Shown one piece after another: positions 17,759 through 27,255 of a stretch of DNA of 51,798 bases; the first letter of the stretch is position 1; every line of letters starts with the position of its first letter. Both the position numbers and the translations under genes were made by a program. This DNA is from Planctomycetota bacterium. GTDB taxonomy: Bacteria > Planctomycetota > Phycisphaerae > Sedimentisphaerales > Anaerobacaceae. Location of the stretch: contig JACNGQ010000101.1 in the NCBI GenBank assembly GCA_014384025.1, positions 1 through 51,798 of the forward strand. Reading direction: 5' to 3'. The notes under the pieces were generated by a model. The model was not told the DNA's origin. It searched no databases and saw nothing but the letters and a program-made list of their open reading frames with translations.

Positions 17759-18373
17759 CAACGGCCGAGATAATATACTTTAGCATGGGCGATGTATTTG
17801 TTAGTGTACGAATTGGTGGGAGATGATATACTGCCCCCCTACCACTTAGATATACAACTTTTGTTGTCAGATCGATGAGTCGGCTGTTATATGTTTTTCC
17901 CGACGATTCAAAATGAAAAAACTATAGAGGTGTGTGATTGGATACAATTTTTTAGAAGCGCAAAAAAGAAGGAGACAGGCGATTTTTGTTCAGCTTTTCA
18001 TTCACCCAGTCTCCATATTGCATAGTGCCTTCACATGCATTTTCGTGTTTAATGCTTTACAGCGTAAGCCGCCATTACTTGCACTCACAACATATTAAGT
18101 ATACAAAATATCAATAGCTATGTCAAGATAATTTAGAGATATTGCAGGTATTCTCTTTTTAATTTTAAGGTCCGATATTCTAAAGCTAACCTTATGATAT
18201 CCCCAAGGACGTTTTAGTCCTTTAATTACTTTTTAGGAGTTTAACATTGATGGACATCTCGTGAAAATTCACAAATAAAATGAGCTGATTTTACAAGCCG
18301 CAAGAATCATTTGTTTACAGGCAATTTATTTGGTAAACTTCACATCTTAGGATGAAACTGTAAGGAGAATGTT
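17759..18373. other. 615-base intergenic region without a gene
   Basis: No ORF with a convincing start was found. A possible weak hairpin (TGGTGGG with CCTACCA) lies around 17814-17849. A 6-bp stem AAGGAC/GTCCTT with a 6-base loop at 18205-18222 is followed by a T-rich stretch. An inverted repeat GTTTAC/GTAAAC with 14 bases between the arms lies at 18313-18338, about 35 bases before the next start codon, where an operator might sit. GGAGAC near 17970 is mirrored by GTCTCC near 18010. Nothing matched a known RNA. Confidence 0.4.
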
Positions 18374-18682
18374 ATGTTGATAGTCCACGTTTTTGTTCAT
18401 GTAAAATCTGATCAAGTTGAAGCATTTCAGCAAGCCACCCTTGAAAACGCTCATAACAGCATTCAGGAACCTGGTATTGCACGATTCGATATTATCCAAC
18501 AACACGATGATTTAACACGTTTTTTGCTGGCCGAGGTCTATCGAACTCCAGATGATCCTGCCAGGCACAAAGAAACAGCTCATTACCAAAAATGGCGAGA
18601 TACCGTGGCAGATATGATGGCTGAACCGCGAACCAGTATTAAATACACAAATGTATTTCCTGATGAACAGGGCTGGGATTAA
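18374..18682 (+). CDS. Antibiotic biosynthesis monooxygenase-fold (LsrG-like) protein
   Basis: The 102-residue product has the short ferredoxin-like ABM fold. Visible elements are [51 protein letters not shown] and HYQKWRDTV, the pattern of LsrG/YgiN-type proteins. LsrG isomerises phospho-AI-2, and other members are cofactor-free monooxygenases acting on small quinol-like molecules. AAGGAG precedes the start. It is followed after 31 bases by an iron-type alcohol dehydrogenase, so the pair probably acts on one small-molecule pathway; which one cannot be told. Confidence 0.85.
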   Translation: MLIVHVFVHVKSDQVEAFQQATLENAHNSIQEPGIARFDIIQQHDDLTRFLLAEVYRTPDDPARHKETAHYQKWRDTVADMMAEPRTSIKYTNVFPDEQGWD

Positions 18683-18713
18683 TTGCATTATTTTACGTTG
18701 AGCATGAGAGACA

Positions 18714-19865
18714 ATGAGATTTGAATTCGCAACATCCACCCATATAATCTTCGGCGCCGGGACAATCCGAGACGTCGCGCTCTTAGCAGCCGAGATGGGA
18801 AAACGCGCTTTTGTTGTCACAGGGCAAAGTCTCGAACGAGCCGAACCGCTCCTCGAAAAACTAAATAAACAGGGAATTGAATATGCCAGGTTCGGTATTA
18901 CCGGTGAGCCGACAACGACTATAGCAAAACAAGGTATTGAACAGGCCCGCCGGGCCAAAAGTGATTTAGTTATCGGAATCGGAGGCGGCAGCGCCTTAGA
19001 TACCGGTAAAGTCATTGCCGCAATGCTAACCAATACCGGTGGGCTGGAGGATTATCTTGAGGTTGTAGGTCATGGTAAGCCGCTAACGCAAAGCCCGGTA
19101 CCTTATATTGCGATTCCAACTACAGCAGGAACAGGCGCCGAAGTCACCCAAAATGCCGTGCTGAGTGTACCTGAACATCAAGTCAAAGTAAGTTTACGTG
19201 GTCCATTGATATCTCCCCGTTTGGCCGTGGTTGATCCAGTGCTGACTCATTCAATGCCACCGTCTATTACCGCCAGTACAGGTTTGGATGCGCTCACTCA
19301 ACTCATGGAGGCCTATGTTTCCAATAAGGCAAACCCACTTACAGATGGCATATGCCGAGAGGGCTTAAAGCGAGCGGGTCGTTCTTTACGACAAGCTTAT
19401 GAAGACGGTAACGACTCTACGGCCCGTGAAGATATGGCTTTGGCAAGTCTCTTTAGCGGGTTAGCTCTTGCAAACGCAAAATTAGGGGCTGTGCATGGTC
19501 TTGCAGGTCCGTTAGGAGGTATGATTCCCGCTCCTCATGGAACGATATGCGCCCGGCTTTTACCATACGTTATGGAAGCTAACGTACAAGCATTGCAGAA
19601 CCGCGCACCCGGCTCTCCAGCTTTAGCCCGTTATGATGAGATAGCCCAACTATTAACCGGTATTAAGGCAAAAACAATTGATGGAGTAGATTGGGTGCGA
19701 AATATTTGCCTGGCATTAAAAGTTCCCCCCCTATCGGAGTTTGGATTGAAAGAGCAGGATTTTCCGACAGTAGTTGCAAAATCTCAAAAGTCAAGCAGTA
19801 TGAAAGGGAATCCTATTTCATTGACAGATGACGAATTGATGGCAATCCTGAAGAAAAGCAAATAG
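18714..19865 (+). CDS. Iron-containing alcohol dehydrogenase
   Basis: The 383-residue protein belongs to the group III (Fe-ADH) family that oxidises alcohols or reduces aldehydes with NAD(P). Motifs are HIIFGAGT, the dinucleotide loop GGGSALDTGK (90-99) and PTTAGTGAEVT (135-145), then TGLDALTQLMEAYVS and AVHGLAGPLGG...PAPHGTICA with metal-ligand histidines. At residue 196 a Gln stands where FucO-type enzymes have a metal-binding His (DALTH); Asp192 and the later histidines are kept. Length is normal. It is cytoplasmic and probably co-transcribed with the LsrG-like gene. Substrate is unknown. Confidence 0.92.
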   Translation: MRFEFATSTHIIFGAGTIRDVALLAAEMGKRAFVVTGQSLERAEPLLEKLNKQGIEYARFGITGEPTTTIAKQGIEQARRAKSDLVIGIGGGSALDTGKVIAAMLTNTGGLEDYLEVVGHGKPLTQSPVPYIAIPTTAGTGAEVTQNAVLSVPEHQVKVSLRGPLISPRLAVVDPVLTHSMPPSITASTGLDALTQLMEAYVSNKANPLTDGICREGLKRAGRSLRQAYEDGNDSTAREDMALASLFSGLALANAKLGAVHGLAGPLGGMIPAPHGTICARLLPYVMEANVQALQNRAPGSPALARYDEIAQLLTGIKAKTIDGVDWVRNICLALKVPPLSEFGLKEQDFPTVVAKSQKSSSMKGNPISLTDDELMAILKKSK

Positions 19866-19911
19866 TAGCCCGCTTCTTATGAGACGCGTTTTTTCTGCCT
19901 GCCTTGAAATT

Positions 19912-22900
19912 TTACGGATTGACAACTCCGGGTGAAGGAGCAGAGGCGGCCCAGTTGTCAGGATCGTTGCCGTAGTTTTGCGGTGACACCCTGGACAAAG
20001 ATACAAAGTTGTCATCCCGGACTGTCGGCCAGTGGTCAATGCCATCGGGGGAATTCTCAGGATGAGAGCCATCGCTGTAAGTGACTCTATCAACGCGAAT
20101 GTAATAAAGTAAGCCGGACTCGTCCACGTCACCGGGCATCGAAAGCTCCAGCCTCTCGCCGGCATTGTTCAGGCTGCCATTGTAAGGACCAAGAATCTTC
20201 TCAACAGGGACATCCGGATACCGCCAGACAAACGCCTCCGGGTCTTTGACCACCAGCAAATATCCGCCGGCAGGTATGGTAATGGGAACATCTTCAGGGA
20301 AGATAAAATCAATACCATCGCTGAACTTCCAGGGCTGAACTTTGTCAAAATCATATAAAGTAACAGGTTCGGCGCTGATATTGTGCAGCTCTACATATTC
20401 ATACTGGTCATTGGTATATGAGCCGCCAACGGGCCAGGATGGGTTGTACATAATCTCGTTAATGACTATCGGGCCGACCTTCGGATAAGCATTAGCAAAG
20501 CCCGGAGTATTTTCAGACATCGGTACAAAGTTGTAGTTGCCGGTACTGGGCTTATAGTATCGGCCAAACGATACGCCGGTCTCTGAACCGCCGAAATCCT
20601 CCACGTTGCGATACCCTGTTAAAAGACCACTTTCGGCTGAGCTTAGATACAGTCGTTCACCGTTCTCACTTAAAGAAAAGGTCTGATAAGAGCCCGGGGC
20701 AGCCATGTTTTTGAAATGCTGGTCTTCATAGAAAACGATATATCCATCCGGAGCAATTATTGTCCCTGGGGCAATCTGGTATTTCATAAGATCAGAGCTG
20801 CTGTCGCTGAGGAACCAGCCGCCAATATCTATAGCAGCATTGGTAGTATTATGCAGTTCTATCCAGTCCGCGGCATCTGCGTGTGAATGAGCTAATACTT
20901 CGTTAATAACAACTGCGTCGAGATTGGGGATCATACCGCTGTCATCTTCGCCCGGTGAACCGCTAAGGTATGCACTTGCGCGCCAGGAGTCTTTTTCATT
21001 CCAGCCGTATGGGTCGGTGTTAGCAGGGTCAATTACTGTCAGAGAGAAACCATCACCATCGGTGATGGAGCGCCAGCCGTCACTGTAGTCAAAATCCAGA
21101 ATAGTTTGACCAATGGCATCTTCAAGTCTGATTCGTTCTCCCGCGTCATTTAACCTTCCTGAATATTGGCCGGCTATATCAAAAGCCGTGCCGTATCTTG
21201 TTTCAAAAGCCTGGCGGTCCTGAACGACTACTACATATTCGTTAGAGGCAAGCTCAATATTCGGAAAGGTAAAATCAATCCCGTTTGTGAATTTAGCCAA
21301 ATTCAGATTAATAGTTTCGGCCCCGATGTTTTTCAGCTCAACGTATTCGGTGTTCGGGTTATATGGATTATACATAATCTCTGTGATGCGCAGGTTGTCT
21401 GCTAATGGATCTATAGCAAAGATTGCCTCGTTCAATGAACTCCACGTGTCGCCTTTAAATATGCAGGCTTTGACGTGAGTACTGTGGTCCAGAGTGATTG
21501 GCTCAGTATATTGAAATACATTAGGCAAAGAACCGCCGCTATGAGAAGGAATATTTTCCTCGGCAATTAGTTCGGCGGAGATCAGAAAATCAGAATCCAC
21601 TGTGGATGAATTCAAACCCTGGATGGCCAAGATGTTGTAATCAGGCTGAAGCGCGTCGAGGAAAGCAGAAATATTTATGCTCTCAAAGTTAAGAGCCTCA
21701 GAGTCGGAGCGGCCGGCATCGGCGCTTGAATTCCAGGCCGGGGTATCGGTAAAATTGCGTCTGGCCACTTCGATACCATTGATATAGGCGATGAAGCCGT
21801 CGTCGTAGCGGACTTTGAGCGTCATAAAATCAAAGTTACCAGGACCACCATCAAAAGTAAACGGAATGCGGATGTAACATGTAGCATTTTTTCTGGCCAT
21901 CAAGCCTCCGACATCAAGGCTGATGAGGTTTTCATAGCCTAAACCCCTTTCATATCCGACGCCACCCGGGCTTCCGAGGCTAACCAGCCAAGCTGAGTCA
22001 TCGAAGGGCCCGCCACCTTTCCAATTGTCGCTGATAGGGTCAGTCGGCACAAACGCACGCTTAGTGTCACCTTCGGCAGCAAGAGTGGTACTGATTTTGT
22101 CGCCCGGTTCGATTGTTGTCAGGCGCGGATCGGAACCATCGAGAGTGTAATAAATGGTGCCAAACGAAGCAGCCATTGTCAGATTAAATCCCGGATCAAC
22201 CTGGCCGCCCTGCAGGCTAAAGAGTGGCGGAGCAGTGGTAAATTCTGTTGCGATTTGAGCATCCATCCACGTCAACCGCTCCTCAAGCCAATTTTTCATC
22301 CAGCCGATTTCTCCATCATAGGTAGTAAAGGCGGCTTTATAAGCAGGATCCATCTCATCAGGGTTAGGCCATACGTGAAAACCAAGAATGCGCCAGCGGT
22401 CAAAGTTTCGTACCTGTGCATCACCGAGCAATTCAACGGTATCATCAATGTCCTGAAGCAACCTATTCGTACTCAGCAAACTTTGACGTAAAACAAACCA
22501 TCTGTCGGCATAACGCGACTGAAACTCCGGGTCCTGGAATAAGCGACGCCACCATGGATAGTCACCGGCACTTATTAAGTCGTAGTACCATCCAGTTGGT
22601 ATCCAGCCATCAAGGTAATCGGCATTGCCGAGTGATAAGTTGTAATCCCATGCAGGCCCCATATTCAGCTTGCCGCCTCTGTCCTTGAACATATAGGTAC
22701 TAAGGCGAAAACCATCGATATTTTTAGTAAGCTCGACAAGAATGTGAGTATCAATAAATGAATCGACATCTATATACTTAGCATATCCATCGATGGGATC
22801 AGTAAAGTCCGGTCCGTACAGCACTGCCTCGAACTCATTGATATAGCCCTTAATCCAATTCATCTGCTCTTGTGTAATTTCTGTTCTATCCGGCTCCAGG

Positions 22901-24408
22901 TGTATAAGGCTCAGCCCTTTACTGGTAGTAAATTTTAGGTTGCCCGGATCTTCTTTGTCTTTCTTGACAATGTACCCGCCGGATATATTAGGCTCAGTGT
23001 TATCAGAAGGGTCAAGTTTTGTGATATTGACGCGATTTTTACCCAGTTTAATCTTTTCCATCAGAATGTACACGCCCACATAATCGTCCATCGAGACTCC
23101 CTGGCCGTTGGTATTCAGAAACAACTCGAAATAACGTGTGCGGACTGCATATTGACCCATATCATTGCTCCACTTATAGGTCAGAAAATTACGCATGAGT
23201 GATTTATCAGAATAGGGAGCAGAGAGAACCCAGTCTGATTCAGCGGGAAAACCAAGAATAGAAACATCTTTGTCCGTATTATTTTCATCTAAAGTTTCAA
23301 AGTGGTACTGCTTTTTGGCAAAACCTTCTGAGCTTTTGCCACGAATATTAAGGCCGGCCCTACCCATGAAATCCGGTGTATTGGTCAATCGGGCCCTGCC
23401 ACGATCCTTAGTATCGATGAATTCGGCAAAAGTCAAAGTCTGAGTCTCGGTCGTTTGGCCGACACTTTTACCGAATGTATCAATGACCGCGATGGGCAGG
23501 TTGGAACTGAAATTCCGGATATCCGGTTCAAGAAAGACGTAAGCCGTTGTCCTGACATTTGAGAGCTTCCAGCCCGGCTTAATTGCCTTGGCCCGCAGAT
23601 TTGTGGTCGTTGTGATTAGAAGAGGGTCAGTATAGAGCATACCACTCGGGGCCCTCCCACGACCGGTAGTATCATACGGCTCACTGCCATCGAGCGTATA
23701 GTATATAACGGCACCTTTGGTTTCAGTGGCGAGTGTGACCGAAAAAGGCGTGGTATAAAAACCGTTTTCGTGGCTGAATTTAGGCTCATCAACAAAGCCC
23801 AAATATCCACCAGTATTTTCCTCCCCCGGAGTAGGATCAGCAATGAAACGCCAAACATCATTAGCATCAGGATAGCGTCCGTAGGAAATATCAGTAGTCT
23901 GGTCGAGAAAAATAACGCTGTCAATCAGAGAACTGCCATCCGTATCGAACAGGCCGATTTCCTCACCACCGGCACTTAGCCTGAAATTAGCATGCAATCC
24001 TTCGTCGGCGGTGTCGTTATCTGCCCATATCACCAAAAAGCCGCCCTGCGGAATGATAGTAGCTCCTCGAGTATCACTGTGTATGCGCCACTTATCAGGA
24101 ATAGAGAGGTTATCCGTCAGGTACATACCAGCCAAATCAATAGGCTCAGAGCCAAAGTTGTAGATTTCGATCCAATCATCATATTGATCCTGTGGGTCCA
24201 TGGCGGAACCGTTGTTGGAAGCTACGAATTCATTTATCACCAAAGGAATGCCGGATGGTTGCCACTGGTCAGCCTGCAAAGTTAAATCAGACATATTACT
24301 TGTATCATCATTATTGAGGTCATTAACTGGATAATCCGCCTTCGCAGAGCTAATCAATGATAGTGATAATAACAAAGTAAGTAATGAGATTGATAACCAA
24401 CAGCGCAT
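19912..24408 (-). CDS. Giant secreted CotH-kinase/lamin-tail-domain protein
   Basis: This protein has about 1500 residues. I prefer ATG 24408 because AGGAAGG lies upstream; ATG 24429 is in frame and adds seven residues. Order: signal peptide; short dockerin-like stretch (NDLNNDDTSNMSDLTLQADQW); lamin-tail domain (VINEFVASNNG); chitobiase-C-like segment (AVIYYTLDGSEPYDT); CotH-like domain at about 320-740 (RGKSSEGFAKKQYHFE, YVGVYILMEKIKLGKNRVNI, GPAWDYNLSLGN); a second YYTLDGSDP segment; a jelly-roll-like region; then three more lamin-tail domains (LRITEIMYNPYN, VVINEVLAHSHADAADWIEL, VINEIMYNPSW). CotH proteins are atypical kinases phosphorylating secreted proteins; whether this copy is active is unknown. 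It is likely cell-surface or extracellular. Confidence 0.88.
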   Translation of the reverse strand: MRCWLSISLLTLLLSLSLISSAKADYPVNDLNNDDTSNMSDLTLQADQWQPSGIPLVINEFVASNNGSAMDPQDQYDDWIEIYNFGSEPIDLAGMYLTDNLSIPDKWRIHSDTRGATIIPQGGFLVIWADNDTADEGLHANFRLSAGGEEIGLFDTDGSSLIDSVIFLDQTTDISYGRYPDANDVWRFIADPTPGEENTGGYLGFVDEPKFSHENGFYTTPFSVTLATETKGAVIYYTLDGSEPYDTTGRGRAPSGMLYTDPLLITTTTNLRAKAIKPGWKLSNVRTTAYVFLEPDIRNFSSNLPIAVIDTFGKSVGQTTETQTLTFAEFIDTKDRGRARLTNTPDFMGRAGLNIRGKSSEGFAKKQYHFETLDENNTDKDVSILGFPAESDWVLSAPYSDKSLMRNFLTYKWSNDMGQYAVRTRYFELFLNTNGQGVSMDDYVGVYILMEKIKLGKNRVNITKLDPSDNTEPNISGGYIVKKDKEDPGNLKFTTSKGLSLIHLEPDRTEITQEQMNWIKGYINEFEAVLYGPDFTDPIDGYAKYIDVDSFIDTHILVELTKNIDGFRLSTYMFKDRGGKLNMGPAWDYNLSLGNADYLDGWIPTGWYYDLISAGDYPWWRRLFQDPEFQSRYADRWFVLRQSLLSTNRLLQDIDDTVELLGDAQVRNFDRWRILGFHVWPNPDEMDPAYKAAFTTYDGEIGWMKNWLEERLTWMDAQIATEFTTAPPLFSLQGGQVDPGFNLTMAASFGTIYYTLDGSDPRLTTIEPGDKISTTLAAEGDTKRAFVPTDPISDNWKGGGPFDDSAWLVSLGSPGGVGYERGLGYENLISLDVGGLMARKNATCYIRIPFTFDGGPGNFDFMTLKVRYDDGFIAYINGIEVARRNFTDTPAWNSSADAGRSDSEALNFESINISAFLDALQPDYNILAIQGLNSSTVDSDFLISAELIAEENIPSHSGGSLPNVFQYTEPITLDHSTHVKACIFKGDTWSSLNEAIFAIDPLADNLRITEIMYNPYNPNTEYVELKNIGAETINLNLAKFTNGIDFTFPNIELASNEYVVVVQDRQAFETRYGTAFDIAGQYSGRLNDAGERIRLEDAIGQTILDFDYSDGWRSITDGDGFSLTVIDPANTDPYGWNEKDSWRASAYLSGSPGEDDSGMIPNLDAVVINEVLAHSHADAADWIELHNTTNAAIDIGGWFLSDSSSDLMKYQIAPGTIIAPDGYIVFYEDQHFKNMAAPGSYQTFSLSENGERLYLSSAESGLLTGYRNVEDFGGSETGVSFGRYYKPSTGNYNFVPMSENTPGFANAYPKVGPIVINEIMYNPSWPVGGSYTNDQYEYVELHNISAEPVTLYDFDKVQPWKFSDGIDFIFPEDVPITIPAGGYLLVVKDPEAFVWRYPDVPVEKILGPYNGSLNNAGERLELSMPGDVDESGLLYYIRVDRVTYSDGSHPENSPDGIDHWPTVRDDNFVSLSRVSPQNYGNDPDNWAASAPSPGVVNP

Positions 24409-24598
24409 ATTAGCCAAGCCCTTCCTCATCGGTGTAGTTAAACCGCAACCAAGAATTTAATCTTCATAGCTTATTAATCTCAAATATTCTACCATATTAA
24501 GAGCTACAAAGTCAATAACTTTTGCTCATACGATTACCTGCAGTCAGATATGATGCCGATAATATTTCTCGAAAATGGGAAAAAACTATCCTGCAATG

Positions 24599-24631
24599 AA
24601 AAGGAGCCTATACCTAATCGGTAGAGGCTCC
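24599..24631 (-). terminator. Intrinsic terminator after the 712-residue protein gene
   Basis: On the minus strand the sequence forms a 12-bp stem (GGAGCCTCTACC with GGTATAGGCTCC, one mismatch) around a 5-base loop, followed directly by TTTTC. It begins 47 bases after the stop codon at 24679, the right place and orientation for a Rho-independent terminator. Confidence 0.75.
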
Positions 24632-24678
24632 GAATTTGTAATATCAAGCATGCAATTATTTCATTCCTGCTTGTAAGC

Positions 24679-26817
24679 TTACGGCACTTCAGGCTCCTGT
24701 ATATACAAACGAATATCATCGAAGAACACCATACCTGCACCGCCGGCCACAGGATTGCTCCTGTTGCCGAAGCCAAGAGTAATAGTATTGACATTGGCAA
24801 GGTTGACACCCTGGTCTGCGAATAACTGAAGGTCAATATCCCATTGGGTCCATGATTCTATCAGCGCTGCATCAGGATTATCATTGGTGACCACCGCGCT
24901 GTTATTGAGAACAACATACATAGTCTCGGCAGCATTGCCCACTGCGCCTGCATACCAAACCGTCAGCGTATTGACGCCTTTCTCTGTCCAATCACGCGGG
25001 TAAGTCAAGACAGAAGTCGCTTCGGATTTCCCAACAGCGTTGTCGTAGGCTAACGGCATCGACTGATTACCACTGTGAACATTAGCTTGCTCGGCAAAAG
25101 GAGGATTAGGATAACCAACGACAGAACCGTTAGTTGCGGGATTATCAAATCCGTCAATCCAGGCAAGATATATCCTGTTGCTCCCGGGTTCCTCTTCATT
25201 AAGATTGTTGTAGCTCTCAAAATCATCCACGACAAGGAAATTGGCAGTAGTAAAGCTCCAGAGAGGCCCTGTCCACGGACTGTCGGCATTGGCACTATTG
25301 GCTTCATCAATACGCCAGTAGTAAGTAGTATCCCACTCAAGCTGTCCGGGTTCATAGCTCTCAGAACCAAGGTTGCCACTGCTTTTTAATTCCAGAGAGG
25401 CTGCATCGGCGCCAAAATAAACTTCATGTGAAGCTCCAAAGCCCGGTGCCCATGTAAGAACAGGTGTTTGTGTTACATCCACAGCGCCATTAGCCGGCTT
25501 AGGGCTGCCGACAGCGCCCTGAGTTGTAAAGCTCCAGACATCGCCTTTGTAGGTAGCGACAGCATCAAACTCGTCCACACGCCAGTAGTAAGTCTTCGCC
25601 AATTCAAGCGTACCTGGAGAATAGGTCGTAGCCCCCTGAGGAAGCCCACCGGAGGCATTGTTCACATCATCAAAATTATCGCCAAAATATATAGTGTGCA
25701 ACTTCGCACCATAACCTACCGTCCATTCAAGAACCGCATCCGGGTCAACAGACTCGGCACCATCAGGCGGGTTGGGATTGTAGGCAGTCTTCGGAGGAAC
25801 CCGAAAGCTCCAGATATCACCTTTGCGTATCGTGCCGTCGCCTTCAATCTCATCGATCCGCCAGTAATATGTCGTACCCGGTATTAGACCATCCGGATAT
25901 GTAAATCCGGGAAAACCGACAACCATAAACGTTGCAAGCTGGTTACCCACAAATGTTTCTCCGGCGCCATCGTTCACATTATTATAATTTTCACCAAAGT
26001 ACACATCGTGTGAGGCCGCAGATTCTGCCGGCGACCAGCCCAAGCTTGCCCAAGTATCCTCATGGTAAGCACTATCAGCCGGCGTTGGATTGTAGGCCTT
26101 TCCCGTTGATCTGGCTGTCACAGTGGTCTTCCCAGGATTTCTGACATTATAATCCAGACTGGGAAGACCCCCGCCGCCGTAGAAAATAATCTGTCCTGCA
26201 TCGATAAAGCCGTTAATTACCTCAGTTAGATCACCATCCAAGACCAACGTACCATCGCCGACATCTATCAGGCCAACATCTGTCATCCTAAGGCCACTGC
26301 TGCCAATATTAACAGTGCCACCATTAAGGTATAATTGTCCCGCCTCTCCGGTACCCGTCGGAATTATCAATTCTCCACATGTAATTGTACCACCGGTCAT
26401 AATCCAGGTACCTGTACCACCGCCCCATCCAAGCTCGAATTCCGAACCAACCGTTATGGTACCGCCACTCATATTAAATGTGCCGTGGGAGCCGGCTCCA
26501 TCACCCCACCAAATGTAATCTCCTATATCAAGAGTTCCACCCGTCATCGTCATCGTAGGCTCACCAGATACTTCACAAGACAGGCCGTTAATTTTCGCAT
26601 CAATTCCATCCCGAATAATCGGACCATTCGGCGCTTTTGCGGCTGGTACATCGACAAAAACATTATCGCCGGCACCTGGGACCTTATTTGAATCCCAGTT
26701 AGCCGGATTGTTCCAGAGCTTGTCACCGCCAGCATTAGACCAATGGACGTCCGCAGCGTTAGTTACAGAACCAAGAACTACAACGACAAGTACCAAATAT
26801 GTCAATTTTCTACACAT
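24679..26817 (-). CDS. Secreted fibronectin-like repeat protein with beta-helix N-domain
   Basis: The 712-residue product has a signal peptide (LTYLVLVVVVLGSVTNAA). Residues about 25-235 are rich in short TGGT and SGGT turns (MTMTGGTLDIGD, FNMSGGTITVGS, WIMTGGTITCGE), as in right-handed beta-helix or passenger-type repeats. Three fibronectin-III-like repeats follow, each with the YYWRIDE or YYWRVDE and DVWSF signature. The last 170 residues start FLVVDDFESYN and end VFFDDIRLYI, resembling a carbohydrate-binding jelly roll. It is probably an extracellular or cell-surface glycan-binding protein. AAGGAGGA precedes the ATG, and a terminator hairpin follows. Confidence 0.85.
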   Translation of the reverse strand: MCRKLTYLVLVVVVLGSVTNAADVHWSNAGGDKLWNNPANWDSNKVPGAGDNVFVDVPAAKAPNGPIIRDGIDAKINGLSCEVSGEPTMTMTGGTLDIGDYIWWGDGAGSHGTFNMSGGTITVGSEFELGWGGGTGTWIMTGGTITCGELIIPTGTGEAGQLYLNGGTVNIGSSGLRMTDVGLIDVGDGTLVLDGDLTEVINGFIDAGQIIFYGGGGLPSLDYNVRNPGKTTVTARSTGKAYNPTPADSAYHEDTWASLGWSPAESAASHDVYFGENYNNVNDGAGETFVGNQLATFMVVGFPGFTYPDGLIPGTTYYWRIDEIEGDGTIRKGDIWSFRVPPKTAYNPNPPDGAESVDPDAVLEWTVGYGAKLHTIYFGDNFDDVNNASGGLPQGATTYSPGTLELAKTYYWRVDEFDAVATYKGDVWSFTTQGAVGSPKPANGAVDVTQTPVLTWAPGFGASHEVYFGADAASLELKSSGNLGSESYEPGQLEWDTTYYWRIDEANSANADSPWTGPLWSFTTANFLVVDDFESYNNLNEEEPGSNRIYLAWIDGFDNPATNGSVVGYPNPPFAEQANVHSGNQSMPLAYDNAVGKSEATSVLTYPRDWTEKGVNTLTVWYAGAVGNAAETMYVVLNNSAVVTNDNPDAALIESWTQWDIDLQLFADQGVNLANVNTITLGFGNRSNPVAGGAGMVFFDDIRLYIQEPEVP

Positions 26818-26830
26818 AATTAGTCCTCCT

Positions 26831-26917
26831 TCATTTAAATATTAAAGCTGAATGTCTATTGAAATGAAAACACCTTAACTCCACGAAACGTTGTTCTTCC
26901 TGAAGCTCTGTGTTCAT
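26831..26917 (-). CDS. Possible 28-residue leader peptide ORF
   Basis: On the minus strand ATG 26917 is preceded, nine bases upstream, by the very strong Shine-Dalgarno sequence GGAGGAG. The frame encodes MNTELQEEQRFVELRCFHFN and eight more residues, and its TGA stop directly abuts the AAGGAGG of the 712-residue secreted protein, whose ATG is 13 bases after the stop. Such spacing suggests translational coupling or a regulatory leader. No hydrophobic segment and no known family are visible. It could be chance, but two strong ribosome-binding sites in succession are unlikely. Confidence 0.4.
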   Translation of the reverse strand: MNTELQEEQRFVELRCFHFNRHSALIFK

Positions 26918-26934
26918 ACACAACAACTCCTCCT

Positions 26935-26996
26935 CAATAGGAAAGCTGTATAATTTCCCAATAGTAAGAAATTGAAACCCATAAACCTATTGGTTT
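26935..26996. promoter_or_regulatory. Cluster of CAATAGG motifs with palindrome
   Basis: CAATAGG occurs at 26935-26941, CCAATAG at 26958-26964, and the perfect-armed palindrome AAACC-TATT-GGTTT at 26983-26996 contains CCTATTGG. Three related motifs within 62 bases between divergent genes suggest binding sites for a regulator of the secreted protein, the symporter or both. This is inference from repetition only; the rest of the 438-base gap is AT-rich and without a gene apart from the leader ORF. Confidence 0.35.
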
Positions 26997-27158
26997 ATTT
27001 ATACCAAATTTCCGTTTATCCTGTCAAACGAAATCTTAAAAAACTTAAAAACTCGTGGACTTAGCATTCGCAGGTGTTTGGAATGGAGATTGAGAGAATT
27101 ATTAAGGAAGGAACGAATCAGCTATGGCGTCAAAATCTGTGAGAACACATTCATAGTG

Positions 27159-27188
27159 TTGGCACTGTCAAGACAGATGTGTTATTAT
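27159..27188 (+). promoter_or_regulatory. Candidate sigma70-type promoter for symporter
   Basis: TTGGCA (27159-27164) and TATTAT (27183-27188) each match the consensus at five of six positions, with an 18-base spacer. The spacer starts with the palindrome CTGTC-AA-GACAG (27165-27176), which could be an operator. The start codon lies 68 bases downstream of the -10 box. Confidence 0.45.
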
Positions 27189-27255
27189 CACGCGACTGAG
27201 AGACCTAATATAAATACTAATAAAACAGCAACATTGTTTTCTTAGGAGACTATAT

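Noticed and set aside
17759-18373. Structured RNA or tRNA in the long gap
   Set aside because: Only short inverted repeats were found; no cloverleaf, T-loop motif or known riboswitch core is visible.
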